The notes: a model not told the origin generated them from the sequence alone. Positions 51,450-61,906 are shown, counted from the stretch's first letter. The stretch is DNA of 64,000 bases from Rhodocyclaceae bacterium (GCA_016702335.1 JADJEF010000003.1:124001-188000); one strand, 5' to 3'. Made by a program: numbers and translations.

Positions 51450-53624
51450 TCAGCTTTTGCCAGCCGGCTTCACCGGATGCGGTGCCGTGGTCGGAAAGCG
51501 CACCACAAATTGCGACCCGACGCCCGGCTGCGAGGTCGCCGTGAGCTGTCCTCCCAAGACGCCCATCACGATGTTTCGGCAAATCGCCAGCCCAAGGCCC
51601 GATCCGCCTTTGCCGAGCGTCGTGGTGAAGAAGGGATCGAAGATGTGCGAGAGTGTCTCCGCGTTCATGCCCTTGCCATCGTCGGCAACCACCAGGTTAA
51701 CGGTATCGGCAGTGCGTGAGGCAGTGATCCGCAGCGCGCCCGCCGCGTTACCTGCGAAGGCGTGATTGCCGGCGTTCTGGATCAAATTGGTTAACACTTG
51801 TCCCAGCGGGCCAGGGTAGCTGTCGCAGAGGATGCCGGCCGGAACATCGACCTCAATGTGCCACGCCGCTTCACTGAAACTTGGACGCAGTGACGCAACA
51901 ATGTCTTTGACCAGCGCTTGCAGATCGAATGACCGCTGCTGCTCCGAGGTTTGATCCACGGCCACCTGCTTGAAGCTGGCAACGAGGTTGGCCGCGCGAT
52001 GACATGAGCGCACCAGCAAGGCACCCATGTCAGCCGAGTACTTCAGGAACTCATCGAGAGCGGTTCGCTTCACGCCACCGGCGGCAACCACCTGCGCAAA
52101 CTCTCGCGAACTGTCTTCCAGTGTCGATGCCGTTGTCAGTGCCACGCCGATCGGGGTATTGAGTTCGTGCGCTACCCCGGCAACCAGCGATCCCAACGAT
52201 GCCAGTTTTTCTGCCTGCACCAGCATGTCCTGCGTCTGGCGCAGGTCAATGAGCGTCGCTTCCAGATTGTGATTGCTTTCCACGAGCGATACGGATTGAC
52301 GCTCGAGCTCCTCACTGATGTGTTGTTGTGCTTCCAGAGACGTCTGAAGCTGCTGCGTGCGTTCTATAACCCTGCGCTCCAGGGTTTGATTGAGCACTGC
52401 CTTCAATTGATCGCTGATCCGGAGTTGTTCGTTTTGCGCTTCAATCACGCTGATTTTTTGGCGGATGGCCTCCTGCATTCGGTCAAAGCTTTTAGCCAGC
52501 CGACCCAGTTCGTCCTGACTGGCAGTTTCAGTGGCATCGTTGCTGAGCGCTTCAGGGCGTTCGGCATTGGTTTCAAGCGGCTGGACCGATGCGTCGCCCT
52601 CGATGTGTGCGTTGTCGTGCGCCAGTTGTTCTGACTTCACGGTAAGTGCCAGTATCGGGTTGACCAAGCGGGCGGAAAAAAACACCGCGCTCCAGATTCC
52701 CGCCAGCAAGGCCACAAGGCCACACGCGCTGGCGAAGAAAATCAGTCTGAGCACCGGTTCGCGCACATCATTGAGTGAGGCCACGCTGACGATGGAAAAT
52801 GGGCGCAGAAAGAGTGGCGTTGATTTGAGCGCCACAGAGCGGTAGTTTTCTGGCGCATCGGCCGCACTCGTCCAGCCACGAGTGGACGCAAGAAAATCGC
52901 TGCGCTCTGGTGAATCGGCAATGGCCCGGGATGGAACGATAAGTTCGCCGGATATCGATGTCCCGATGGCCGAAACAAATCCATGTCGGCCAATCTGGAT
53001 CTGACCGAAGAGCCTGCGATCAATTTGCTCAAAGTCCAGCAGCAGAACGACAAAGGCTCCCGGCACAGCGGTGCCATCGATCACCAGCGGGCGCTTGAGG
53101 TGCACCACGGGCTGGTCGAGCGTCGGATTAAGTTGCCGCAGATTGATCAGCGAGATTCCTGTGGCCGGTAAGGCGGTGAGCGCGGCGACACCGTCCTGAC
53201 TACCCGCCGCTCCGTCAGAAAACTTGAAGCCATCGGAATCGTCGTAAAGCACCGCTTTGTCCTGAAGCAGAAAGATGTGCGCGATCCAGGGTTCCTGCGC
53301 TCTCGCCTGGGCGAAGTAACTACGCAAACTGGGAATAAATACACTCGCCAACGCGGGGTCTTTGAATACCGCCTCGACCAGGGGGTTGGCGGCCCACAGG
53401 CTCAGATTGGTTTCCCGCACGTCAAGAAAATTGGACAGCAGGGCGGCGCTTTGCTCCAGACTTTGCGACTGTTGACGGCTCGACTCCTGTTGCAGGATGC
53501 GAGCAGCAGTGAAGGCAATCACCAGTGTCAGCAGGCACACCACGCCGACCACGGTAACGCTGGTCATGGCGATCAGCCGTGCCCGTATGGAAAGTCGTAG
53601 CGCGCTTCTTAGCGCTGAGATCAT
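51450..53624 (-). CDS. Membrane sensor histidine kinase
   Basis: It has 724 residues from the start at 53624 (MISALRSALRLSIRARL), 8 bp after the stop of the upstream binding-protein gene. Order: TM1 (about residues 18-43), a periplasmic sensor of some 250 residues, TM2 (about 300-325), HAMP, a long coiled coil (about 400-470), HisKA with phospho-His486 (GVAHELNTPIG), HATPase with NLIQNAGNHAF, VADDGKGM, FDPFFTT and GGSGLGLAI. No receiver domain. Its likely operon with two periplasmic binding proteins suggests these present ligand to it. Confidence 0.92.
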   Translation of the reverse strand: MISALRSALRLSIRARLIAMTSVTVVGVVCLLTLVIAFTAARILQQESSRQQSQSLEQSAALLSNFLDVRETNLSLWAANPLVEAVFKDPALASVFIPSLRSYFAQARAQEPWIAHIFLLQDKAVLYDDSDGFKFSDGAAGSQDGVAALTALPATGISLINLRQLNPTLDQPVVHLKRPLVIDGTAVPGAFVVLLLDFEQIDRRLFGQIQIGRHGFVSAIGTSISGELIVPSRAIADSPERSDFLASTRGWTSAADAPENYRSVALKSTPLFLRPFSIVSVASLNDVREPVLRLIFFASACGLVALLAGIWSAVFFSARLVNPILALTVKSEQLAHDNAHIEGDASVQPLETNAERPEALSNDATETASQDELGRLAKSFDRMQEAIRQKISVIEAQNEQLRISDQLKAVLNQTLERRVIERTQQLQTSLEAQQHISEELERQSVSLVESNHNLEATLIDLRQTQDMLVQAEKLASLGSLVAGVAHELNTPIGVALTTASTLEDSSREFAQVVAAGGVKRTALDEFLKYSADMGALLVRSCHRAANLVASFKQVAVDQTSEQQRSFDLQALVKDIVASLRPSFSEAAWHIEVDVPAGILCDSYPGPLGQVLTNLIQNAGNHAFAGNAAGALRITASRTADTVNLVVADDGKGMNAETLSHIFDPFFTTTLGKGGSGLGLAICRNIVMGVLGGQLTATSQPGVGSQFVVRFPTTAPHPVKPAGKS

Positions 53625-53632
53625 GCGCGCAA

Positions 53633-54556
53633 TTACCGGGTTGAATTGATGAGGCTGACGAACTTGTTCAAGCTGATGCCGAAATACTTCTCCCAAATCT
53701 GATTAAACGACGACGTGTCGCTCTTTCGCTGTTCGTCGACGAATTTTTGCGCGGCTGCTTGCAGATCTTTGTCTTCCTTGCGAAATGCCCAGCCAATTTC
53801 GTCTGTCGGCCCAACGGTGAAAGCGGTGGTCGCATTTTTCAGCTGGTGTCGCACAGCCCAGATCGCCGCGTCGGAATCGGCAAGGGTGAAATCCGCTTTG
53901 CCGACTTCCACCGCGCTCAGGCTTTCCTTCATGTCGAGCAACAAGACCTTGACCGGGCTCGCGGCATAGCTCGTTCGGTTTTGCTCTCGCAGCCATGTTT
54001 CGTACGACGTGCCTTTTTCGATAGCGGCGGTCTTCCCCGCCAGGTCGGGAGCGGCCTTGAGTTTTCCTTTCATCGCACTGGAGACGATGACCATCATGCG
54101 GCTGGGAAAGAGGGTGACAAAATCAATCTTCTTCATTCGCCACTCATTTCTGGTCAGGTTGCTGGGGTACAGGTCGCATTTTCCGGAAGCTAACAGTTCG
54201 GGGGTATATGTAGCGTCTAGAACCGTTTTTCCTTCCTTGTTGAAAAATTGCTCGTCCCAATCGACGCGCAGGAACTTGGCCTGAATGCCTTTGCCCAAAC
54301 TACTGGCGAAAGACAGCGCCTGTTCATGAACGGGGCCGGAAAAGGCGCACTTGTCGCGGCACTTCGCAGGCACGGCCGATGCGACGGATGGGTCGATCGG
54401 TGAGATGCAGATACGCAACTCCTTCGACCGCTCGATCTCGCCCATGGACCGGGCATGAGAGGAGGTCACTGTTCCAGCACTTACTGCGAAGACCATGCCC
54501 AGAAATGCAATGGGAGTGAGAAGCGGGATAACCTTTGGTTGCTGTGGGTGGTCCAT
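53633..54556 (-). CDS. Periplasmic substrate-binding protein (SBP_bac_3-like), paralog A
   Basis: It has 307 residues with an N-terminal signal segment (PLLTPIAFLGMVFAVSAGTV, then SSHA-RS). The mature part resembles family 3 solute-binding proteins (ELRICISPIDPSVA, KCDLYPSNLTRNEWRMKKIDFV, ALSAVEVGKADFTLADSDAAIW-like). A CxxxC pair (CRDKC) near residue 66 may form a disulfide. It is a clear paralog of the next gene. No permease or ATPase gene is adjacent, so signalling rather than uptake is likely. Confidence 0.88.
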   Translation of the reverse strand: MDHPQQPKVIPLLTPIAFLGMVFAVSAGTVTSSHARSMGEIERSKELRICISPIDPSVASAVPAKCRDKCAFSGPVHEQALSFASSLGKGIQAKFLRVDWDEQFFNKEGKTVLDATYTPELLASGKCDLYPSNLTRNEWRMKKIDFVTLFPSRMMVIVSSAMKGKLKAAPDLAGKTAAIEKGTSYETWLREQNRTSYAASPVKVLLLDMKESLSAVEVGKADFTLADSDAAIWAVRHQLKNATTAFTVGPTDEIGWAFRKEDKDLQAAAQKFVDEQRKSDTSSFNQIWEKYFGISLNKFVSLINSTR

Positions 54557-54609
54557 GGTGGTTCCTTGTTATCAGCGACTGCCCGGCTCCAGGAGTCGAG
54601 ACTATCTGT

Positions 54610-55536
54610 CTATTTGACCGCAACCATCAGCGCGATGAACTCCGTTAGCGTTCTCCCGAAGTGCTTCTTCCAGATGTAATTTACCTCGGAGCCGGGGTTC
54701 TTTCGCTGATCGTCAATGAATTTTTGCGCGGCCGCCTGAAGATCTTTGTCATCTTTGCGAAAACCCCAGCCTAATTCATCGGTGGCGCCCACCGGGAAGG
54801 CGGTTGTGGCACTTTTCAATTCATGCCGTACGGCCCAAATGGCAATGTCTGAATCGGCAATTGTGAAATCGACCTTACCCGCTTCGACGGCCAGTAAACT
54901 TTCCGTGGTGCCCAGGAGTTCAAGCTTTACCGGGTTGTTCGCATAGGTGGTCTGGTTTTGTACCTGTAGCCAGGTGTGGAAAGACGTATCCTTTTCGACC
55001 GCCGCCGTTTTGCCCGCCAGGTCGGGTGGGGCCTTTAGTTTTCCTTTCATAGCACTGGAAACGATGACCATCAGGCGACTGGGGAAGACCGTGACGAAAT
55101 CAAGTTTTTTCATTCGCCACTCGTTCTTGGTCAGGTTGCTCGGATAAAGATCGCATTTCGCCGCAGCCAAAAGCTCCGGCGTGTAGCTGCCTTCCCTGAC
55201 GGTTTTGCCTTCCTTGTTAAAAAACTGCTCATCCCATTCGACGCGCAGAAATTTTGGCCGAATACCTTTCCCGAGGAATTTGGCGAAGACTAAGGTCTGT
55301 TCGTAGGCCGGGCCGGAAAACTCGCACTTGTCGCGGCACGCCGGGGGTTCGACCGTGGCTATGGCAGGGTGCACCGGCGCGATGCAGATGCGCAGTTCCT
55401 TGGACTGCTCGATCTGAGCCAAAGAACGGGCCTGCGCAAGGTTCGCACTCGCGGCTAAAAGCGAAATAGCAAAGCTCACTCGCACCGCCACGCTGACCCG
55501 GTAACGCGCAGAGTGCTTTTGTTGTAGACGCGCCAT
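54610..55536 (-). CDS. Periplasmic substrate-binding protein (SBP_bac_3-like), paralog B
   Basis: The start at 55536 (MARLQQKHSARYRVSV) has GGAGA upstream and gives 308 residues. It has a signal peptide (VSFAISLLAASANLAQA), then RSLAQIEQSKELRICIAPVHPA. The same CRDKC pair, the block FLRVEWDEQFFNKEGKTV and KCDLYPSNLTKNEWRMKKLDFVTVFPSR are shared with paralog A, so the two arose by tandem duplication. It heads the SBP-SBP-kinase unit. Confidence 0.88.
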   Translation of the reverse strand: MARLQQKHSARYRVSVAVRVSFAISLLAASANLAQARSLAQIEQSKELRICIAPVHPAIATVEPPACRDKCEFSGPAYEQTLVFAKFLGKGIRPKFLRVEWDEQFFNKEGKTVREGSYTPELLAAAKCDLYPSNLTKNEWRMKKLDFVTVFPSRLMVIVSSAMKGKLKAPPDLAGKTAAVEKDTSFHTWLQVQNQTTYANNPVKLELLGTTESLLAVEAGKVDFTIADSDIAIWAVRHELKSATTAFPVGATDELGWGFRKDDKDLQAAAQKFIDDQRKNPGSEVNYIWKKHFGRTLTEFIALMVAVK

Positions 55537-55875
55537 GAAATCTTTCTCCAACTCACCAATGCTAGAACTTAGTTTAGCCCTACACGTGTTGTGGTTGGTT
55601 GCAATTTTTTGCAGGGCTTAAATGGGGCGTGCGCGGTGGACGCATGGCGCTGGGGGGGGGGCGCCGCACCGACCCAGAAGAACCCATAGCCAGCGTGACC
55701 CTGAGCGCATCCCGCTCTCATGTGACCTGCCGACAAGATGGCCATACTCACTTTGCCCATGCGCTTGATCAGTTGGTGCCGGTCTGCATTCTTGAGCTGC
55801 CGTTTTCAAGGCCGGACGCGAGTTTCTGGTTGAGCGCGGCATACAATCGACTCACCTCAACGGCACGGATGCGCC
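55537..55875. other. 339-bp divergent gap between the sensory operons
   Basis: It should hold promoters for both directions. The only clear feature is a run of ten G at 55652-55661 followed by GCGCC. A short imperfect dyad, GCCCTACACGTG...GCAGGGC, lies near 55576-55616. No convincing ORF. Confidence 0.5.
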
Positions 55876-58800
55876 ATGCGACTCTTCAAGCGACTGATGC
55901 AGCACCTGGAAAGCGTAACGGTGTTCCATCGCATGATGGGATTTGCCTTCGTTTCATTCTTCGTCGTTGCCGGTATTGGCGGATTGGTTTTTTCGCAGAT
56001 CGAGACAGACGATTTCATCGAGCAGGCCGCACAAAATCCACGATGGGTCGAGGTTGCGGTGCGCGCACTGCGGCGCGAGGTCAGCTTGCTACGTGCTGTC
56101 ACATACAAAGCAGTCAGCGAATCGGACCTGTCCTTTCGAGACGAGTTGCTGGTGCAAGTTGGCGATATCGAACAGAAGCTCGACAAGGCGATTGCCGATC
56201 TAAGAAAAAACTTTCGCGGAGATCCGCAACTGATCGAAAAGCTGGCGACGACCCTCAACGAGGAGCGCGCCTATCGCGCTGAGACGCTCACGCTGCTGGG
56301 AAAGGGCCAGCGTGATGTGGCTATTGCGCGCACCAGTGCCGAGATGTCTGGGCACGGAGTGTTCGTGCTTTCGGCGCATTTTGACGAAATCGATGAGTTT
56401 GCCGCAAAGCAATTCGAAACCATTTTTCTTGACGGAAAAAAGAACTTCAAGGAACACTTGCATCAAACCTTGCGGTTTTTGCTGTTCGGAGGGGTGTTGC
56501 TGATTTGCTCGGCGATTATCTTCACGCGTTCTATCACGAGGCCTCTGCGGGTGATTTGTGATCGCATCGATGGGCTCGCCAGTGGTGAGTTGGCTGAGGA
56601 GGTGCCGTTTCAGCAGCAGCGCAATGAAATTGGCGAGATCGGTCGCGGTGTCGCGGTATTGCAAGGGGTTTACCGGCGCATGGAAGAGGAGCGCTGGGTG
56701 AAATCAAATATCGCCGAGATAGCCGCACGCCTTCAGGCGGCCACGGATTTTGGCGAATTGTCAGACCGGCTATTTCAGCACCTCGCGCCGGCGCTGGGCG
56801 CAGGTCAGGGGGTGATCTACCGGCTCGACGAAGAGGCACAGCAACTTCGCTTGCTCGGCAGCTATGCCTGCCCGAACCACGACCAACTGCGCACGCACCT
56901 TGCCCTGGGCGAGAGCCTGATCGGGCAATGTGCCAAAGACAACCGGAGAATTACTCTGGCGGCAATCTCGGACGATCACGTGAAGATCGGTTCCGGACTG
57001 GGGCAGTCGCGGCCCAACTGGCTGGTGGTCATGCCGATCGGGTTTGCCGACAAGGTGCTGGGCGTCATCGAACTGGCATTCACCGGCCCCATGAAAGAGT
57101 GCGGACAGTCGTTGCTCGATGGCCTGATTCCGGTCGTGGCGCTGAATCTGCAAGTGCTCGCGCGCAGTGACGACGCCAGAAAATTGCTCAGCGCGACTCA
57201 GGCGCAAGCGCAGCGACTGGAAATTCAGGCGCAACTGCTCGAAAACCAGACCAGCGAACTCAGTGCCCAAAAGGACGAGCTTCGTGCCACTGAAGCCTGG
57301 TATCGCGGCATTATCGAGTCGGCCCCGGACGGCATGCTGGTCGCTGATCCCTCGGGTGTGATCGTATTGGCCAATCCGAAGACCGAGTCGATCTTTGGCT
57401 ACGCACCGGGGACGCTGACCGGGAAAAATGTCGAGGTGTTGATCAAGCTTGCCGGTGAAGTCGGATTTTCAGAGGTCTACTGCAGCGGTGGCAAGAGGGC
57501 GAATGTCTTTGACGGTATTGCCGAGATTGGCGAGTTGGAGGGTATTCGCCACAGTGGCGAGTTGGTGCCGGTAGAGGTCGGCTTGTCGCGCCTGCCCGAG
57601 CGCGAGGGGCACGGAGTAGCGGTATGTGCCTCGATCCGCGACATCAGCGAACGCAAGATCGCCGAGAAGCGCATTTTGTTCAACCGCTTCGTGGTCGAAA
57701 ATGCGGCACCCATGATCTGGGTCGATACCAGGAGTGAGCAGATCGTTTATGCCAATCGCGCCACCTTGCAGCGAAGTGGCTACTCGAGCGCTGAGCTTGT
57801 CGGTATGCCAATGGATCAGTTCACCGTCGGTCTGACCTCGTCGATGCTGCATGCGCTGCTGACGACCTTGCAATCTGACCAGAGTCTGCACATATTTGAA
57901 GGCTCGTACCGAACCAAGAACGCTGAAGTCGTGGATGTCGAGGCAACGGCGTTTCTTGCTGCGGACGACGAGCGCACCTTGCTGGTTTTGTCAGTCAAGG
58001 ACATCACCGCAATCAAGCGCGCCGACCAGCAAGCGAAGCGGCAGAGCGGCATCATGAGCGCGCTGATCAATGCCATCCCTGATTTGATTTTTTACAAAGA
58101 TACGCAGGGGGTTTATCTCGGTTGCAATGATGCCTTTGCGCGCCTTCATGGCCGGTCGGTCGATCAAATCACCCACCGAACCGCGCATGCCCTGTTGCCT
58201 AATGACGTGGCGGAGCGCATTGCGGCAGATGATGAACGCGTGTTGACCGAGCTCGCCTCGACCAGGTCCGAGCATTGGGAAAGTTATCCCGATGGCCGGC
58301 GCGTGCTGCTCGATGCCGTCAAGACGCCGTTCTGGAGCAGCGATGGGGAATTGCTCGGTCTGCTGGTCATCAGCCGCGATATCACGGCGCGCAAGGCCGC
58401 CGAAGAAGAGGTGCGTCGTGCGCGCGATCTGGCGGAAGATGCCACGCGCATGAAGTCTGACTTTCTGGCCAACATGAGCCACGAAATCCGCACCCCGATG
58501 AACGCCATCATCGGTATGGCGCATCTCGCGTTGCGCACCGAGCTCTCACCCAAACAGCGCGACTATCTGCGAAAAATTCAGGACTCGGGCAAACACCTGC
58601 TCGGCATCATCAACGACACGCTGGATTTTTCCAAGATCGAAGCGGGCAAGCTCAGCGTCGAGCACGTCGAGTTCGAGCTGGAAAAACTGCTCGACAATGT
58701 CGCCAACCTGATCACCGAAAAGGCCAGTGCCAAGGGTCTCGAATTGATTTTCGATATTGCCGACGATGTGCCGCGCAGCCTGATTGGGGATTCGCTGCGC

Positions 58801-60696
58801 ATGGGGCAAGTGCTGATCAATTTTGCCAATAATGCGGTGAAATTCACCGACCAGGGTGAAGTGGACGTCATTGCCCGGGTGCGCGAGCGGAGCGAGAAGG
58901 ATGTCGTGCTCTACTTCGCGATTCGCGATACCGGCATCGGGCTCACCGAGAGCCAGGTGGGTCAATTGTTTCAGAGTTTTCAGCAGGCCGATTCCTCAAC
59001 CACGCGCAAGTATGGAGGTACCGGGCTCGGGTTGGTCATCGCCAAGAAGCTGGCCGGACTGATGGGTGGGGAAGTCGGCGTCGAGAGCGTGCCTGGCGAA
59101 GGCAGCACCTTCTGGTTCACTGCGCGCCTGGGCATCGGTGCCGGTGGTAGCGCTCGAGCGCAGCGTTTGATCCCCGCGCACGACTTGCGTCACCGCCGCA
59201 TGCTGGTGGTCGATGACAACGACAACGCACGCAGTGTGCTTGTCGAGATGCTGCGTAGCATGTCGTTTTTGGTCGACGATGCCGCCTCTGGCGCTGCCGC
59301 GATCACACGCACAAAAGAGGCTTGCCACAACGGCACAGCCTACGAAGTCATTCTGCTCGATTGGCGTATGCCCGGAATGGACGGTATAGAAACAGCACGC
59401 GCATTGCGGGGGCTGAACCTCGACCCTGTGCCGCATCTGGTGATGGTTACCGCCTACGGTCGTGAAGAGGTGCTGCACGATGCCGAGCAGATGGGTATCG
59501 AAGATGTGTTGATCAAGCCGGTGGGCCCTTCATTGCTGTTTGACACGCTGATGCGGGTCTTGGGTGGTGAGCCGTCCGGCCTGCATCAGGTTTTCGCCGA
59601 AGGTGCCGGCATCGATGCCCGTCTCGACGCCATTCGCGGCGCACGCGTGCTGCTGGTCGAAGACAATGAACTGAATGTGGAGGTTGCTACCGGACTGCTG
59701 CATGAGGCGGGCATGGTGGTCGAGCATGCGGAAAATGGCGCGGTAGCCGTGCGTAGCGTTCAGTCAAACCGCTATGACATTGTGCTCATGGATATGCAGA
59801 TGCCGGTGATGGACGGCGTAACCGCGACGCGCGAGATCCGTAAAACAATCGGCGCGTCGGAGCTTCCTGTCGTCGCGATGACCGCCAATGCCATGCAGTC
59901 GGATCGCGACCGATGTATCGATGCGGGCATGCAGGATTTCGTGGCCAAGCCCATCGAGCCCGAAGAGCTTTGGCAAGCCTTGCTGAAATGGATTGCGCCG
60001 AGCGATAGCGCAAAAAATATCCCGGCGAGCAGTCTGGCGACAAGCGTTGCCGGCCAGGATGCAGCCGCCGACGGCGTCGAACTGCTGCGCGGGGTACCCG
60101 GGTTGGATGTCGCTGCCGGCCTGCGCCGCGTGCTGGGACGCAAGCCGCTCTACCTCGCCATGGTGCGCAAGTATGCGGGCGCGGAGCGCAATGCCGCAAA
60201 CGCCCTGCGCGCAGCGCTGGATGCCGGCGATGCGGCGACAGCCGAGCGCCTTGCCCATACCAGCAAGGCGGTTGCAGGAAACATTGGTGCGGGCGAGGTA
60301 CAGCAGGTTGCGGCCGTGCTTGAGCAGGAAATTCACTCGGGTGCCGCGCGGGTAGTGATTGACGCTGCGCTCGACAACTTTGCCGAGAAGCTGGCCAGTC
60401 TTCTGGAGGCACTTGCCGCCGTTATTCCACCCGAGGTCGTCCCTGACGCGGTTATCGTGGACGAATCGGTATTGAGCGCCGCGCTCGGGCGCATTACCGA
60501 ATTGCTCGCCGAGGATGATGCTTTTGCCATGCGTTTGTTCAGCGATCACGAGCCGCTCCTGCGCAGTGCGTTTCCCACGGATTTCCCGGCGATACAGGAA
60601 GCGCTGCGCAGCTTTCAGTTCAGTACGGCACTGGAACGGCTTAACGCAGCCATTGCCCGGCGCGTGGCCTCACCCTTGGCGGCCTCGGCAAGCTGA
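55876..60696 (+). CDS. Hybrid sensor histidine kinase with two receivers and HPt
   Basis: It has 1606 residues. Order: TM1 (about 20-40), periplasmic helical domain, TM2 (about 198-218), HAMP (to about 270), GAF-like (about 285-425), a coiled coil, three PAS domains (about 475-600, 602-715, 729-850), HisKA with His869 (NMSHEIRTPMNAIIGM), HATPase, REC1 with Asp1162 (ILLDWRMPGMDG), REC2 with Asp1306 (VLMDMQMPVMDG), and HPt with His1461 (LAHTSKAVAGNIGA). A full phosphorelay in one chain (BarA/EvgS style). The HD-GYP regulator downstream is the likely output. Confidence 0.93.
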   Translation: MRLFKRLMQHLESVTVFHRMMGFAFVSFFVVAGIGGLVFSQIETDDFIEQAAQNPRWVEVAVRALRREVSLLRAVTYKAVSESDLSFRDELLVQVGDIEQKLDKAIADLRKNFRGDPQLIEKLATTLNEERAYRAETLTLLGKGQRDVAIARTSAEMSGHGVFVLSAHFDEIDEFAAKQFETIFLDGKKNFKEHLHQTLRFLLFGGVLLICSAIIFTRSITRPLRVICDRIDGLASGELAEEVPFQQQRNEIGEIGRGVAVLQGVYRRMEEERWVKSNIAEIAARLQAATDFGELSDRLFQHLAPALGAGQGVIYRLDEEAQQLRLLGSYACPNHDQLRTHLALGESLIGQCAKDNRRITLAAISDDHVKIGSGLGQSRPNWLVVMPIGFADKVLGVIELAFTGPMKECGQSLLDGLIPVVALNLQVLARSDDARKLLSATQAQAQRLEIQAQLLENQTSELSAQKDELRATEAWYRGIIESAPDGMLVADPSGVIVLANPKTESIFGYAPGTLTGKNVEVLIKLAGEVGFSEVYCSGGKRANVFDGIAEIGELEGIRHSGELVPVEVGLSRLPEREGHGVAVCASIRDISERKIAEKRILFNRFVVENAAPMIWVDTRSEQIVYANRATLQRSGYSSAELVGMPMDQFTVGLTSSMLHALLTTLQSDQSLHIFEGSYRTKNAEVVDVEATAFLAADDERTLLVLSVKDITAIKRADQQAKRQSGIMSALINAIPDLIFYKDTQGVYLGCNDAFARLHGRSVDQITHRTAHALLPNDVAERIAADDERVLTELASTRSEHWESYPDGRRVLLDAVKTPFWSSDGELLGLLVISRDITARKAAEEEVRRARDLAEDATRMKSDFLANMSHEIRTPMNAIIGMAHLALRTELSPKQRDYLRKIQDSGKHLLGIINDTLDFSKIEAGKLSVEHVEFELEKLLDNVANLITEKASAKGLELIFDIADDVPRSLIGDSLRMGQVLINFANNAVKFTDQGEVDVIARVRERSEKDVVLYFAIRDTGIGLTESQVGQLFQSFQQADSSTTRKYGGTGLGLVIAKKLAGLMGGEVGVESVPGEGSTFWFTARLGIGAGGSARAQRLIPAHDLRHRRMLVVDDNDNARSVLVEMLRSMSFLVDDAASGAAAITRTKEACHNGTAYEVILLDWRMPGMDGIETARALRGLNLDPVPHLVMVTAYGREEVLHDAEQMGIEDVLIKPVGPSLLFDTLMRVLGGEPSGLHQVFAEGAGIDARLDAIRGARVLLVEDNELNVEVATGLLHEAGMVVEHAENGAVAVRSVQSNRYDIVLMDMQMPVMDGVTATREIRKTIGASELPVVAMTANAMQSDRDRCIDAGMQDFVAKPIEPEELWQALLKWIAPSDSAKNIPASSLATSVAGQDAAADGVELLRGVPGLDVAAGLRRVLGRKPLYLAMVRKYAGAERNAANALRAALDAGDAATAERLAHTSKAVAGNIGAGEVQQVAAVLEQEIHSGAARVVIDAALDNFAEKLASLLEALAAVIPPEVVPDAVIVDESVLSAALGRITELLAEDDAFAMRLFSDHEPLLRSAFPTDFPAIQEALRSFQFSTALERLNAAIARRVASPLAASAS

Positions 60697-60724
60697 TCGT
60701 CGCCCTTCTAGAGAGACTGATTGA

Positions 60725-61873
60725 ATGAGCCACTACTCAGCAACATCCATGGCAACCGTACTGGTCGTTGACGATACGCCGGACAATCTGAGCCTGATGA
60801 GCGAGTTGCTGATGGATCGCTATCGGGTAAAAATTGCCGCCAGTGGCGAGCGGGCGCTGGCCATTGTGCAGTCCGCCACACCGCCCGACCTGATATTGCT
60901 CGACATCATGATGCCCGGGATGGATGGCTACGAGGTCTGCCGGCAACTCAAGGCGAATGCAGCTACCGGCCATATTCCCATTATCTTTCTCACCGCAAAA
61001 GCCGGCGAGCAAGACGAGGAGTTTGGTTTTTCGCTGGGCGCGGCCGACTACATTACCAAACCGATCAGCCCTGCTGTGGTGCGCGCACGGGTGGCCACGC
61101 ATCTCTCGGTGAAGGCGGCTGCCGATTTTTTGCGCGACCAGAATGTCTTTCTGGAAAGCGAAGTGGGCAAGCGCACGCAAGAGCTGGCCGCCATTCAGGA
61201 CGTCACCATCATGGCCATGGCCTCGCTGGCCGAAACCCGCGACAGCGACACTGGCAACCACATTCGCCGTACCCAATACTATGTCAAGTTACTGGCCCAA
61301 CATCTGAGCGATCACCCGCGTTTTGCCGGGCAACTGAGCGAGCAGGTGATCGAAACGTTATTCAAGTCGGCCCCTCTGCATGACATCGGTAAAGTCGGTA
61401 TTCCCGACCGCATCCTGCTCAAGCCGGGGCGCTTCGAGACGCACGAATTCGAGCTCATGAAGACCCATACCACGCTCGGGCGCGACGCTATTCAGCGCGC
61501 CGAGGATGAACTGGGGCTGAAGGTTGATTTCCTGAGTTGCGCCAAAGAAATTGCCTACGGGCACCAGGAGAAGTGGGATGGCTCGGGCTACCCGCTCGGC
61601 CTGACGGGTGAGGCGATACCGCTATCGGCCCGGCTCATGGCACTGGCCGATGTCTACGATGCCCTGATCAGTCGCCGTGTCTATAAAGAGGGCATGCCGC
61701 ACGAGCAAGCGATGCGCATCATCGTTGAGGGGCGCGGCCGGCACTTTGATCCGGACATGGTCGATGCCTTCGTCGCCATTCAAGACCGTATCCGGGAGAT
61801 TTCCCTGCGCTTTATCGATACCGACAACGACCTGCAAGCGAAGGCGGTGATGCTCGACGCCTTTAAAGGCTAA
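60725..61873 (+). CDS. HD-GYP response regulator (RpfG type)
   Basis: It has 382 residues: a receiver with Asp60 (ILLDIMMPGMDGYEV) and a C-terminal HD-GYP c-di-GMP phosphodiesterase with HD at about 219-220 (LHDIGKVGIPD) and GYP at 288-290 (GHQEKWDGSGYPLGL). It would lower c-di-GMP when phosphorylated. It starts 28 bp after the hybrid kinase, so the two are one operon. Confidence 0.94.
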   Translation: MSHYSATSMATVLVVDDTPDNLSLMSELLMDRYRVKIAASGERALAIVQSATPPDLILLDIMMPGMDGYEVCRQLKANAATGHIPIIFLTAKAGEQDEEFGFSLGAADYITKPISPAVVRARVATHLSVKAAADFLRDQNVFLESEVGKRTQELAAIQDVTIMAMASLAETRDSDTGNHIRRTQYYVKLLAQHLSDHPRFAGQLSEQVIETLFKSAPLHDIGKVGIPDRILLKPGRFETHEFELMKTHTTLGRDAIQRAEDELGLKVDFLSCAKEIAYGHQEKWDGSGYPLGLTGEAIPLSARLMALADVYDALISRRVYKEGMPHEQAMRIIVEGRGRHFDPDMVDAFVAIQDRIREISLRFIDTDNDLQAKAVMLDAFKG

Positions 61874-61906
61874 GCTACCGCATATCGAAAAAGGAAGAGA
61901 GCCGAC

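Noticed and set aside
55618..55842. Minus-strand ORF in the divergent gap
   Set aside because: Low-complexity composition, no start signal and no family resemblance; treated as non-coding.
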